Program-made: the position numbers and the translations under genes
Assembly: GCA_900315285.1 (NCBI GenBank)
Contig: OMYO01000010.1
Span: 1 to 49,951 of the forward strand
Direction of reading: 5' to 3'
DNA length: 49,951 nucleotides
Source of the DNA: an uncultured Eubacteriales bacterium
GTDB taxonomy: Bacteria > Bacillota > Clostridia > Oscillospirales > Acutalibacteraceae
Notes under the pieces: generated by a model
Databases searched by the model: none
Told to the model about the DNA's origin: nothing
What the model saw: only the letters and a program-made list of their open reading frames with translations
Shown: one piece after another, positions 41,349-48,802 of the stretch
Layout: the number at the start of each line of letters is the position of its first letter
Position numbering within the stretch: the first letter of the stretch is position 1

Positions 41349-42252
41349 TTTCTTCTGGTGCGAATTTTGCAACGATCCTATGTGCCGTGGCAATGATGCC
41401 CGGCGTTGAGACCGCAAACCCCAGCCACGTGTCATTATAGGACCAGCGCGCCACAATCCTGCGAAAAGATGCCAGCGGGTAGCTCCAAATGTAGCCCCGA
41501 CTCTTCTCATTCTCCGCACGGGCGATGAACCCCGTGTCCCTGACCCAATACGGGCACACCGCAGTCACCATAATCCCTCGGGACAGAAGTTCCACCCGCA
41601 GGGAGCGGGACCAGCTGAAAAGGAAGGCCTTGCTTGCGGCATAGACACTTAAATATTGAAAGGGCTGGAATGCTGCTGTAGAACAGACATTGAGAATGTG
41701 GGCACCTTTTCTCATATAGGGGAGAACCACTTTCGTGAGCTCTATGGGAGCCCGGCAGTTGAGTTCTACCATACCGGTGTTCTCTGAGGCGGGAATAGTG
41801 GCAAACTCCCCAATCTGCCCATATCCGGCAGCATTTATGAGAAATTGGACGTCCGGGTTTTCGTCTGCCATGGCACGGCTGATTCGTTCAATGCTGGACG
41901 GCTCCATTAAGTCCATTGCAAAGATGCGTATTGGGATATCCAGCTCTTTTTGAATTTCAGAGAGCGGCTCCTCCCGGCGTGCAATGACCCAGAGCTCTTC
42001 CAGATTTTTCTTCTTCCCGAGCATGCGGCAGTATTCTCGGCCGAGTCCAGACGAGGCACCTGTCACAATGGCAACCTGTTTTCCCGTGGGAGCTTCTGCG
42101 GATGCGTGCCGGTTCTGTCTCCGGATTTTTTGCATCCGAAAACCGTTGATGATTGCGAGGACAAGTAGGATAATGAGGATGAGATATCCCCAGTGGTGCG
42201 CAAGATATGACAGCAAGTGAATCGCCCCATTCATACATTCATACAATTCCAT
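41311..42252 (-). CDS. Membrane-anchored short-chain dehydrogenase
   Basis: This SDR of about 313 aa has an N-terminal hydrophobic helix (HHWGYLILIILLVLAIIN), a short basic linker, then TGASSGLGREY, NAAGYG, and Ser/Tyr/Lys (CSTAAF, YAASK). The start is uncertain: ATG 42252 and ATG 42234 are both possible, and neither has a good ribosome site. The membrane anchor suggests a lipid or envelope substrate. It shares a divergent promoter region with the lipase gene and ends inside the kinase gene. Confidence 0.8.
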   Translation of the reverse strand: MELYECMNGAIHLLSYLAHHWGYLILIILLVLAIINGFRMQKIRRQNRHASAEAPTGKQVAIVTGASSGLGREYCRMLGKKKNLEELWVIARREEPLSEIQKELDIPIRIFAMDLMEPSSIERISRAMADENPDVQFLINAAGYGQIGEFATIPASENTGMVELNCRAPIELTKVVLPYMRKGAHILNVCSTAAFQPFQYLSVYAASKAFLFSWSRSLRVELLSRGIMVTAVCPYWVRDTGFIARAENEKSRGYIWSYPLASFRRIVARWSYNDTWLGFAVSTPGIIATAHRIVAKFAPEEIMLWVWAWVRRL

Positions 42253-42284
42253 TAAACCACAAAACGGTAAAATAAAATGGAATT
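42245..42284. promoter_or_regulatory. Inverted repeat between the SDR and lipase genes
   Basis: AATTCCATT (42245-42253) and AATGGAATT (42276-42284) flank a TAAAAT -10-like sequence. The left arm overlaps the possible SDR start. It may be an operator acting on both genes. Confidence 0.5.
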
Positions 42285-42302
42285 TTAGAAAGGAGAAATC
42301 CC

Positions 42303-43253
42303 ATGAGAAAAACATTTCGCCGCACGGCGGCTCTGCTGCTGGCAGCCATTCTGGCCGTCGGTGTGCTCGCCGTTCCGGGGTTCGCCATGGCGCGGACGGA
42401 CAAGGACGAGGTGACGTACACCACGGCGCCGGAGGTCTATAGCTGGATCTATCAGAATTACACCAACGGTGCAGTCGGCACATTCACCATTACCAAGGGC
42501 GAACTTACTTATGAGAGCAATGTCGCAGGCTATGAGGAGCCGGTGGTGGACCATGTCCCGGTCTATGTCGTTGCCATGGCCGGCACGGAGGACACAAACG
42601 GTATGGACAACAATGCTGCATCCGACCTTAAATCCGGGCTCTTAAACCTGACAACTCCCTATGAGGTGGAGGTGCGGGAGGCCATCCTGAAGGATGTTCC
42701 GAAAGGCTCCAACCTCTATCTGACCGGCCACAGTCTCGGCGGAATGACGGCACAGCAGCTCGCCGCTGACCCGGTTCTCAAGGAGAACTATAACATCCTC
42801 TTCGCCGTTGCCTTCGGCTCCCCACTGATCAGTCCGTTTGGCAGAGAGGGCTACGTTGTCCGCCTTGTTGACAAGTACGACTGGGTCCAGTATGCCAGCG
42901 TCAACAACATGATTGCCAGCCAGGTCGACCCGCTCGGACTTATGAGCGACAAACGGGAGGAGACACACTTCAGTGCAAAGGAGCTTATCGCCTACTATAG
43001 CCAGCTCTCCAAGGATGAGGACGCCAAGAAGATGGCTGCTCTTGTGGGTGACGTAGCAGATAAGCAAGACCCGCCGAAACCCGGTGAAATTGATGACCCC
43101 ATCTGGTATGTCCACGACGCCAGCTACGCCAGCGAGAAGACCTGGGGCCAGTACGATGTCACAGGCCGTACCGACCACAACACCACGCTGACTCTCTACC
43201 CGAAGACCACCAAGTTCTATAAAGCCAATCTGGAGGCCGTCCGGAACAGCTGA
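42303..43253 (+). CDS. Secreted lipase-like alpha/beta hydrolase
   Basis: This 316-aa protein has a signal peptide (residues 1-29, cleaved near GFAMA) and the lipase nucleophile elbow GHSLGG with Ser144. FGSPL after it and downstream Asp/His candidates fit class 3 lipase-like enzymes. It probably hydrolyses lipid or carboxyl esters outside the cell. AAAGGAG precedes the ATG. Confidence 0.83.
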   Translation: MRKTFRRTAALLLAAILAVGVLAVPGFAMARTDKDEVTYTTAPEVYSWIYQNYTNGAVGTFTITKGELTYESNVAGYEEPVVDHVPVYVVAMAGTEDTNGMDNNAASDLKSGLLNLTTPYEVEVREAILKDVPKGSNLYLTGHSLGGMTAQQLAADPVLKENYNILFAVAFGSPLISPFGREGYVVRLVDKYDWVQYASVNNMIASQVDPLGLMSDKREETHFSAKELIAYYSQLSKDEDAKKMAALVGDVADKQDPPKPGEIDDPIWYVHDASYASEKTWGQYDVTGRTDHNTTLTLYPKTTKFYKANLEAVRNS

Positions 43254-43268
43254 TTTTGCAAAAAATGA

Positions 43269-43298
43269 CCGCGCTGCACACCCCGCAGCGCGGCTTTT
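43269..43298 (+). terminator. Lipase gene terminator
   Basis: CCGCGCTGC pairs with GCAGCGCGG across a 7-nt loop, followed by CTTTTG. Confidence 0.85.
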
Positions 43299-43306
43299 GC
43301 TATAAT
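43298..43306 (+). promoter_or_regulatory. Extended -10 promoter of the DUF1805 gene
   Basis: TGC-TATAAT is an extended -10 element. No clear -35 exists because the terminator stem occupies that space. Confidence 0.5.
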
Positions 43307-43341
43307 AGTAAAGAATCCACATTCGAAAGGGATGTATTTTT

Positions 43342-43644
43342 ATGGTAACAATGGAAGAACTCCCCGTCGGCGCCGGCAAGGCCATGGGCACTATGATCAC
43401 CGCCCCGGGCGGCGAGGGCCATCCGAACATGATCCAGGTCCAGTGCGACAAAGGCTACCTGATGTGCGGCTACCTCAACCTCGAGGCCGCCGAAAAATTT
43501 GGCGATGCAGCGGTTCTCGTCGGCGGTGCCGACTTCTCCGCCGTCCTTGCCAACCCCATCAAGGGTATGACCACGGCTGCCGCCTCCCTTGGTGTCAAAG
43601 AGGGAATGACCGGTGCAGAGGCCGCAGAGGCACTGAACGGGTAA
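43342..43644 (+). CDS. DUF1805 (YunC-like) protein
   Basis: This 100-aa protein has the pattern of DUF1805: an N-terminal strand region, CDKGYLMCGYLNLEAAEKFGD in the middle, then AVLVGGADFSAVLANPIKGMT. Bacillus YunC belongs here; the biochemical function is unknown. The ribosome site AAGGGATG is moderate. It is a single-gene unit with a terminator. Confidence 0.8.
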   Translation: MVTMEELPVGAGKAMGTMITAPGGEGHPNMIQVQCDKGYLMCGYLNLEAAEKFGDAAVLVGGADFSAVLANPIKGMTTAAASLGVKEGMTGAEAAEALNG

Positions 43645-43657
43645 TGTAAAATTGCGA

Positions 43658-43694
43658 GGGACTGTACCGGAGTGGTACGGTCCTTTTTGTTTTT
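43658..43694 (+). terminator. DUF1805 gene terminator
   Basis: GGACTGTACC pairs with GGTACGGTCC (one G-U) around GGAGT, followed by a T-rich run. GGGCGATTCAG follows directly at 43696. Confidence 0.85.
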
Positions 43695-43744
43695 TGGGCG
43701 ATTCAGTGGCTAAGTGGGGCTGCTGGCAGATTGTTGGCGGAAAT

Positions 43745-43985
43745 CTCATACAAAATTTTTGAAAATCAAAATCTTGTATGAGAAAAAATGTCATCAAATC
43801 GAAAATCATAATACACTACGGCGAATATCTTGATTTTTGTATGAGAGAATGGCTGCTCACGGCCGAATTTCCTATACATTATTTTGGAACTGGTAGATGT
43901 CTGTGTGATTGTCCTCATACATCTATTCACATATGGAAAATCCTGTATGAGATTTCTCTTGTTCGATCAAATTTTTTATAATACA
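43745..43985 (+). repeat. Alternating inverted-word array (CTCATACA), second copy
   Basis: Plus words start at 43745, 43808, 43871, 43914 and 43978; inverse words at 43775, 43838, 43902 and 43944. Inner spacers are 22-23 bp. Intervals between plus words are 63, 63, 43 and 64 bp, matching the array at 19128-19462, including one shortened interval. Some words are degenerate (ATAATACA, CCTATACA, TGTGTGAT). The spacers do not resemble those of the other array. Confidence 0.8.
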
Positions 43986-44040
43986 TAGAAGCTGAAAGAG
44001 AGGAAGATTGTATAACTGGCCGCCAAGGTAGTGCGCCCGC

Positions 44041-44314
44041 TATGACTACATTTTTGATTATTCAAAATGTAGTCTAAATCAAAAATTCTTTATGACCGCA
44101 TTTCGAAATATTCCATTTGCAGTCATAAACATTTCTTATAATTTGATAAAAAATTGCTCTTTTTGTTGGGATTCCATACCTTTATTTGGGCTGATGAGCT
44201 GTGAAAGCCAGTAAATCGCCCAAAAATTATGACTACATTTGGAAATATAAAAATTTCGGATGACCAGATTTTTTTATTTAGACTACATTTTCAAATAATG
44301 GAATTGTAGTCATA
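44041..44314 (+). repeat. 274-bp intergenic element, copy 3 (word TATGACTACA)
   Basis: It has the same length and offsets as the copy at 10861-11134 and is roughly 75-80% identical by eye. In the pair at offsets 50 and 77, A-T changes to G-C on both arms (ACCACA/TGTAGT versus ACCGCA/TGCAGT), a compensatory change that supports a real stem. It lies 55 bp after the CTCATACA array. Confidence 0.82.
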
Positions 44315-44362
44315 AAGATTTGCCTGCTGCATCGCCCAAAAACCCAGGATGCAGCCAAAACA

Positions 44363-44396
44363 GGGCCAGGACTACGAAAGCTTTCGTCCTGGCCCT
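44363..44396 (-). terminator. Terminator of the repeat-protein gene
   Basis: AGGGCCAGGAC pairs with GTCCTGGCCCT, with GAAAGCTTTC inside. It is followed leftward by a short T-run. Confidence 0.75.
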
Positions 44397-44406
44397 TAAC
44401 ATATTC

Positions 44407-44991
44407 TTATTTTACCTGCACGCCGTCCTTAAACGTGAACCGATCCTTCGTGACAGTCTGGCTGCCATCGGAATTTGTGGTCGTCGTCGTGCGAATCAGG
44501 ATGCCGTTGTACTTGACGGGGTTGCCTTTTTCGGAGATGACCTTGACGGTATCGCCATCCTCCTGGATGCTGTATTTGGGATTGGAGTAGGTGACTTTCG
44601 TGGAAACCGGGGTGGCGTTCGGGTCGGCGGTGGCTGCAGCGGGCTGACCTGGCTCGAGCGTCGTGGTCCGGCTCTCTTTGACCTGCGTGCATTTGCCGTT
44701 CTTGAAGGTGTAGCGGACGGTCTCCTCCACACGCGTGCCGTCGGTATTCTCCGTCGTGGTGGTCTTTATCTGCAGACCGTTGTATTTGACCGGCTTACCC
44801 TCGCTGTTTACGGCGATGTACTCTCCGTTTTCATTCTGGATGACCGGATAATCCTCATTGGCCCAAGTCGTCGTGACGGACGGAACAGCCTCCTCGGCGA
44901 ATACCGGAACTGACGCGGCAACGGCCATACCAGTTGTCATGACGAATGAGAGAAGAACTGCGATGAACTTGCGGGAAATAGATTTATTCAT
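44407..44991 (-). CDS. Secreted protein with two ~50-residue repeats
   Basis: This 194-aa protein has a signal peptide (1-32, cleaved near VFAEE). The mature part consists of two similar repeats, each with NPVKYNG or KPVKYNG, I(K/R)TTTT(E/T)N(T/S)DG, a TVRYTFKNG/RFTFKDG strand, and a V end. They are joined by a Pro/Ala/Thr linker (QPAAATADPNATP). It may be a surface or adhesin-like protein, or a secreted binding domain. AAGGAAGGGG precedes the start. It diverges from the serine hydrolase gene. Confidence 0.75.
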   Translation of the reverse strand: MNKSISRKFIAVLLSFVMTTGMAVAASVPVFAEEAVPSVTTTWANEDYPVIQNENGEYIAVNSEGKPVKYNGLQIKTTTTENTDGTRVEETVRYTFKNGKCTQVKESRTTTLEPGQPAAATADPNATPVSTKVTYSNPKYSIQEDGDTVKVISEKGNPVKYNGILIRTTTTTNSDGSQTVTKDRFTFKDGVQVK

Positions 44992-45031
44992 GATGGGTTT
45001 CCCCTTCCTTTCTTAAGAATGCGCTACCATT

Positions 45032-45061
45032 TTATCATAATGACCTGAAAATTGATATAAT
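45032..45061 (+). promoter_or_regulatory. Promoter of the serine hydrolase, giving a possibly leaderless mRNA
   Basis: TTATCA (45032-45037) and TGa-TATAAT (45056-45061, extended -10) are spaced 18 bp. The expected start point, 7 bp downstream, coincides with the A of ATG 45068. No ribosome binding site is present. Confidence 0.6.
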
Positions 45062-45067
45062 AGAGCC

Positions 45068-46915
45068 ATGAAACGAATGATCTCGCTCTTACTGGCCCTC
45101 ACCATGGTGTTTGGCATTGGTGCCTTCACGGCGGTGCAGGCGGCCAGCCACGGAATAAAAATCAGAAAATCGGAACTGCCCCGGGGAAACTTCCAGATGA
45201 CAGCCCGTTTCCCGGATGTGACCGGTACGCAGGAACCCATGCTTATGGCAAACAGCATGGTGTCCTTCCTGACATATCACGGGCAGGGAAAACTCTACGT
45301 CACGGTGGCACCGGGCGTGGAGAGCTTCCATATGTTTGTGAACAATAAGAAAGTCCGCACGGGCAGAATGAAAGCCGGTGACACCTATCTTGTGGACGTT
45401 GGAAATGTGAGCCGGGACGGCACCAACACGGTAGCTGTGACCAACATTCAGCCGGCGTCATTGAAGAATGCAGTTATCGTCCGGCCGGACTTCCCGGAAC
45501 TCATAGACGGAAGCCTCCGCGACGCGGAGATCAGCCCGGAGTCCACGAAGCTCATTGACCGCCTGGTGAAGGCGGATATTCGCCATGGTTTTAGCAGTGC
45601 GCAAATCGCCATAGTCCGAAATGGCAGGCTCATCTACCAGAATGCCTGGGGGACGGTCAACGCCTATAATGAGGACCTGACGCGAAAAAAGGGTAGTGCC
45701 AAGGTCACAAATGACACCCTCTATGACATTGCCTCCAACACGAAAATGTTTGCGGTGAATTACATTGTCCAGAATCTGGTCTCCGAGGGCAAGCTCTCGC
45801 TGGATACAAAGATTGTGGACGTCATTGGTCCACAGTTCGCAGAGGACACCATTGACATGAAGTACGACGGGGGAGACAACATTCCTCTGGCGGAAAATCG
45901 TTCGCTGAAAAGAGGGCTCACTATTCGGAGCCTGCTGCTGCATCGCGCAGGATTCCCGGCCGACCCGGCATACCAGGACAGTACTTACCCGCTGTATTCC
46001 GGTTCGGATGGCAGCGCTGCCACCCGCCAGAAGACGCTGGAGGCCATCTGCCGCACCCCACTCATGTTCCGCCCGGACACGCGGACCTTGTACTCTGACG
46101 TAGATTATATGCTGTTGGCTTTCGTATTGGAGAAAATCACCGGGCAGGATCTACAGTCCTACCTGAAGAAAGTTTTCTGGGACCCCATGGGGCTTACCCA
46201 TATAACGTATCGGCCGCTGGATCATGGCTTCTCCAAGGACGAAATTGCCGCGACTGAAATCAACGGAAACACCCGGGAGGGGAGAGTCACCTTCCAGGGT
46301 ATCCGGAAGCATACCATTCAGGGCGAAGTCCATGACAGCAAATGCTACTACTGCATGGCGGGCGTCTCTGGGCATGCCGGACTGTTCTCCAACGCCACCG
46401 ACCTCGCCAAGCTCATGATGCTCATGCTGACTGGCGGTTACGGCAACACCCGCTATTTCTCCCAAAATGTCATTGATGCCTTCACTGCACCACAGAGCGA
46501 GACGGAGTCTGACTGGGGCATGGGATGGTATCGAAAAGGCAACGGCAGCCATGTCCGGTTCTTCAGCACACAGGCCCCGTCATATGCGTACGGCCACCAA
46601 GGCTGGACTGGGGCTTGGACCATGGCGGACCCGAAGACCGGCCTCATTGTGGTCTATCTCACAAACAAGCGCAACACGCCTATGGTTGACCCGGATAAGA
46701 GCCTGACAGAATTTGACGGAAATATCTATGAGGCGGGCACCCTCGGCTTTGTCCCGCAGCTGCTCTACATGGGTATGGACACCTCGGATAAGGATATGCG
46801 GGCGGTCATTCCGGACCTCCTGGATGATATGATTCAGGAGAAGGGGAAGATGGAACCTGGCCGAGCTGTGAACGAGAGCATGGCGGCACTGCGTGAGGTC
46901 CGAAAACAGTATTGA
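45068..46915 (+). CDS. Secreted beta-lactamase-family serine hydrolase
   Basis: This 615-aa protein has a signal peptide (1-25, cleaved near VQAA), a beta-rich N-terminal domain, and a beta-lactamase/PBP4-type domain with Ser223-x-x-Lys226 (ASNTKMF), a Tyr in YSDVDY and GHQGWTG near the end. Such enzymes act as esterases, D-aminopeptidases or carboxypeptidases at the cell surface, possibly on peptidoglycan. No ribosome site precedes ATG 45068. The next Met (45077) has none either. A terminator follows. Confidence 0.88.
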   Translation: MKRMISLLLALTMVFGIGAFTAVQAASHGIKIRKSELPRGNFQMTARFPDVTGTQEPMLMANSMVSFLTYHGQGKLYVTVAPGVESFHMFVNNKKVRTGRMKAGDTYLVDVGNVSRDGTNTVAVTNIQPASLKNAVIVRPDFPELIDGSLRDAEISPESTKLIDRLVKADIRHGFSSAQIAIVRNGRLIYQNAWGTVNAYNEDLTRKKGSAKVTNDTLYDIASNTKMFAVNYIVQNLVSEGKLSLDTKIVDVIGPQFAEDTIDMKYDGGDNIPLAENRSLKRGLTIRSLLLHRAGFPADPAYQDSTYPLYSGSDGSAATRQKTLEAICRTPLMFRPDTRTLYSDVDYMLLAFVLEKITGQDLQSYLKKVFWDPMGLTHITYRPLDHGFSKDEIAATEINGNTREGRVTFQGIRKHTIQGEVHDSKCYYCMAGVSGHAGLFSNATDLAKLMMLMLTGGYGNTRYFSQNVIDAFTAPQSETESDWGMGWYRKGNGSHVRFFSTQAPSYAYGHQGWTGAWTMADPKTGLIVVYLTNKRNTPMVDPDKSLTEFDGNIYEAGTLGFVPQLLYMGMDTSDKDMRAVIPDLLDDMIQEKGKMEPGRAVNESMAALREVRKQY

Positions 46916-46925
46916 AAAAACAAAA

Positions 46926-46966
46926 GAAAGATGCACTGTAGATTTTTCTGCAGTGCATCTTTCTCT
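46926..46966 (+). terminator. Serine hydrolase terminator
   Basis: GAAAGATGCACTG pairs with CAGTGCATCTTTC across a short loop, followed by TCTTTCT. Confidence 0.85.
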
Positions 46967-47175
46967 TTCTATTTCTCCCCAAAGGTAAGGCGGGTACTGT
47001 CGAGTTTGATTAGGGGTGAACCTTAGTTCACTTTTATTGTACACATGAACAGGACGAATTTCAATAAACTATCACTTTATTCCAGTAAAAATATGGGGAA
47101 ATTTGCTCGACAATTTTGAGACAATGATGAGCATTTTTACATGTGTAAAAGATGGGCGGGCGATTTACTAAGTAT
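46967..47175. other. Intergenic stretch with two small dyads
   Basis: GTGAAC-CTTA-GTTCAC (47016-47031)and TTTTACA-TG-TGTAAAA (47135-47150) are inverted repeats. A GGGCGATTT motif is near 47159. No gene or promoter was found. Confidence 0.5.
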
Positions 47176-47209
47176 ATGAAAAGGCCCTGTGGCGTTCCCA
47201 CAGGGCCTT
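47176..47209 (-). terminator. Terminator of the 38-aa small protein gene
   Basis: AAGGCCCTGTGG pairs with CCACAGGGCCTT (12 bp), followed leftward by TTTTC. It lies 26 bp after the stop codon at 47235. Confidence 0.88.
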
Positions 47210-47234
47210 GAACTGTTCTGTTATTAAAACTGCG

Positions 47235-47351
47235 TCAGATGCGGGTCGGTACCCAGTGCGCAGCCGTCTCCGCCGCGAAGGCAGTCAGCTCCACAAGTCC
47301 ACTGACGATAAGCGTTGCAACAAGAACAGCCTCCGTGATTCTGCGTTTCAT
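47235..47351 (-). CDS. 38-aa secreted or membrane small protein
   Basis: The start ATG 47351 has GGAG 10 nt upstream. The product is MKRRITEA followed by a hydrophobic core (VLVATLIVSGLVELTAFA), an AETA site and a short end HWVPTRI. It reads like a signal peptide with a small mature part, or a single-pass membrane peptide. A strong promoter (TTGAAA-17-TACAAT) and a terminator frame it as a complete gene. Function is unknown; possibilities include a signal peptide-type pheromone, a toxin or a regulator of a membrane enzyme. Confidence 0.7.
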   Translation of the reverse strand: MKRRITEAVLVATLIVSGLVELTAFAAETAAHWVPTRI

Positions 47352-47397
47352 AAGTGACATCTCCCTACAATGGATTTCATTTCTTTTAACCACTGCT

Positions 47398-47426
47398 ATT
47401 GTACACGGAAGATGCTGACATTTCAA
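47398..47426 (-). promoter_or_regulatory. Promoter of the 38-aa small protein gene
   Basis: On the minus strand TTGAAA (47426-47421) and TACAAT (47403-47398) are 17 bp apart, about 45 bp upstream of the ATG. Confidence 0.75.
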
Positions 47427-47539
47427 TAAAATTTTTGTATATTTTGCAAATTTGGCTCTAAAAAATAGTAAAAATAGGAACAAAACAAGGGCTGTATCAT
47501 TTGGATGGCACAATCTTCTTTGCGGCACGTGGAGCGGTT

Positions 47540-47895
47540 TTAACTGCTTTCCATCCAATTACTCCATTTTGCAGTTAATAAATTGCGGAAACTTGCGGCG
47601 CATTAACTGCATTTGTTCTCCGCACGGCCTTTTGCAGTTAATTATCTCTGGCGGTAGGGGGCGAGTTAACTGCATTCGTTCTCCGAATGCCCTATTGCAG
47701 TTAAATTCTCCTGCTGCCGCCATGGTTGGTTAACTGCAAATGATTTGAAAAAAATGCTTTGCAGTTAATTATCTCTGGCGGCAGGCGGCGAGTTAACTGC
47801 ATTTGATCTCCGAATGCCCTATTGCAGTTAAATTCTTCTGTTGCCGCTATGGTTGGTTAACTGCAAATGATCAAAGTAATGCGGTTTGCAGTTAA
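47540..47895 (+). repeat. Alternating inverted-word array (TTAACTGC), six perfect units
   Basis: TTAACTGC starts at 47540, 47603, 47666, 47730, 47793 and 47857; its inverse GCAGTTAA starts at 47571, 47634, 47697, 47761, 47824 and 47888. Every inner spacer is exactly 23 bp and every outer spacer 24 or 25 bp, so the period is 63 or 64 bp. Words are exact in all 12 places. Units 3-4 and 5-6 share similar spacers, a 127-bp tandem duplication. No gene or promoter lies within. Confidence 0.92.
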
Positions 47896-48011
47896 ATTCC
47901 CTAAGGCAGCTGGTGGCACATTTGACTATATTTTCCACATTAATGAGCAAAAGAAGAGAGGCTGTACCTTGGTGGCGGAAAGCACCATTTTGATACAACC
48001 CCTCAATTTGC

Positions 48012-48695
48012 TCAACTAAAATTTGCCAGCGTGCCCCGGTCCACCCCAGGTCCCACGGCCTGGGTATGGCCATTTCCATGGACGTCATCCAGCACTTTCG
48101 GGCCGCTGATTTGGCGGCAGTAGAAAAAGATGCGGTTCTGCTTGACATAACTCGTTTTATAGAACGGGTAGCAGGCGTAGAAGATGGCCTCATGGTTCTT
48201 CTCATTCAGCTGGCTGAAATCAAAGTCGAACTTATTCATGACCTTGGAGTCCACGATCTCGTAAATATAGGTTCCATAGGGCATTTTCACTGTTATCCGG
48301 TCGCCTTTCTTCGCATTGGCAAAACCCTTGAAATACATGCGGGCGTGGCCGGCAATGAGCGGTGTGGTGGCAAAGCCGGGGAGACTGCTGTCGTCGTGGA
48401 GACCGGCGCCTTTCCAGAGGTCACCATCCGTGGTGCCGTAGACCAGGTCACAGTCCAGACCAATTCGCGGGCAAGAGACATGTCCAATGACCTTTCCCTG
48501 GTAGTAGTCGGTGTTGATTTTGGAGAGCATGATGCCGGGCGGTGCCAGCGCCTTTTTTTGCTGTTCCAGAGTGATTTTCTGTTTCTGAATGTGCTCCACG
48601 TGGAGCGTTACCACAAGGACTGCGGCGAGGACGAGAACGGAGATGAGTATGATCATCCCCGAAAGATTGCGCTTTTTTTGGCTCTTTGCTGTCAT
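48012..48695 (-). CDS. Class D-like sortase
   Basis: This 227-aa transpeptidase has a cytoplasmic start, a TM helix (about 12-32) and a sortase domain with His117 (GHARMYF), Cys175 (ACYPF) and Arg188 (QNR), the catalytic trio. Class D enzymes typically have TCYPF. Sortases join proteins with an LPxTG-type motif to cell wall or pili. A C-terminal extension of about 30 residues ends GTLANFS. The ATG at 48695 has AAGGA about 13 nt upstream; the true start is not certain. No substrate protein is visible in the window. Confidence 0.86.
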   Translation of the reverse strand: MTAKSQKKRNLSGMIILISVLVLAAVLVVTLHVEHIQKQKITLEQQKKALAPPGIMLSKINTDYYQGKVIGHVSCPRIGLDCDLVYGTTDGDLWKGAGLHDDSSLPGFATTPLIAGHARMYFKGFANAKKGDRITVKMPYGTYIYEIVDSKVMNKFDFDFSQLNEKNHEAIFYACYPFYKTSYVKQNRIFFYCRQISGPKVLDDVHGNGHTQAVGPGVDRGTLANFS

Positions 48696-48732
48696 ACCCG
48701 ATATGGTAGTCCTTTTGCCGCCGCCGTGCAAG

Positions 48733-48775
48733 GAAAAAGGGCGTGCTGCAACCCACTTTGTGGTTACAGCACACC
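48733..48775 (-). terminator. Terminator of the GH3 gene
   Basis: GTGCTG-c-AACCCA pairs with TGTGGTT-a-CAGCAC (48743-48772, one mismatch). As on plus at 48734-48738 give the leftward T-tract. It lies about 28 bp past the stop codon. Confidence 0.75.
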
Positions 48776-48802
48776 CAGTTACTTAAGATTGTGGCGATTT
48801 AC

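Noticed and set aside
47540..47895. CRISPR array
   Set aside because: Repeats are only 8 bp, alternate in orientation, and some spacers are near copies of others. CRISPR repeats are longer and in one direction, and no cas gene is nearby.
47540..47895. Integron attC sites or TIGR-like guide arrays
   Set aside because: The words do not fit the RYYYAAC/GTTRRRY core sites of attC, no integrase is present, and spacers of 22-25 bp do not match the TIGR design that I know of.
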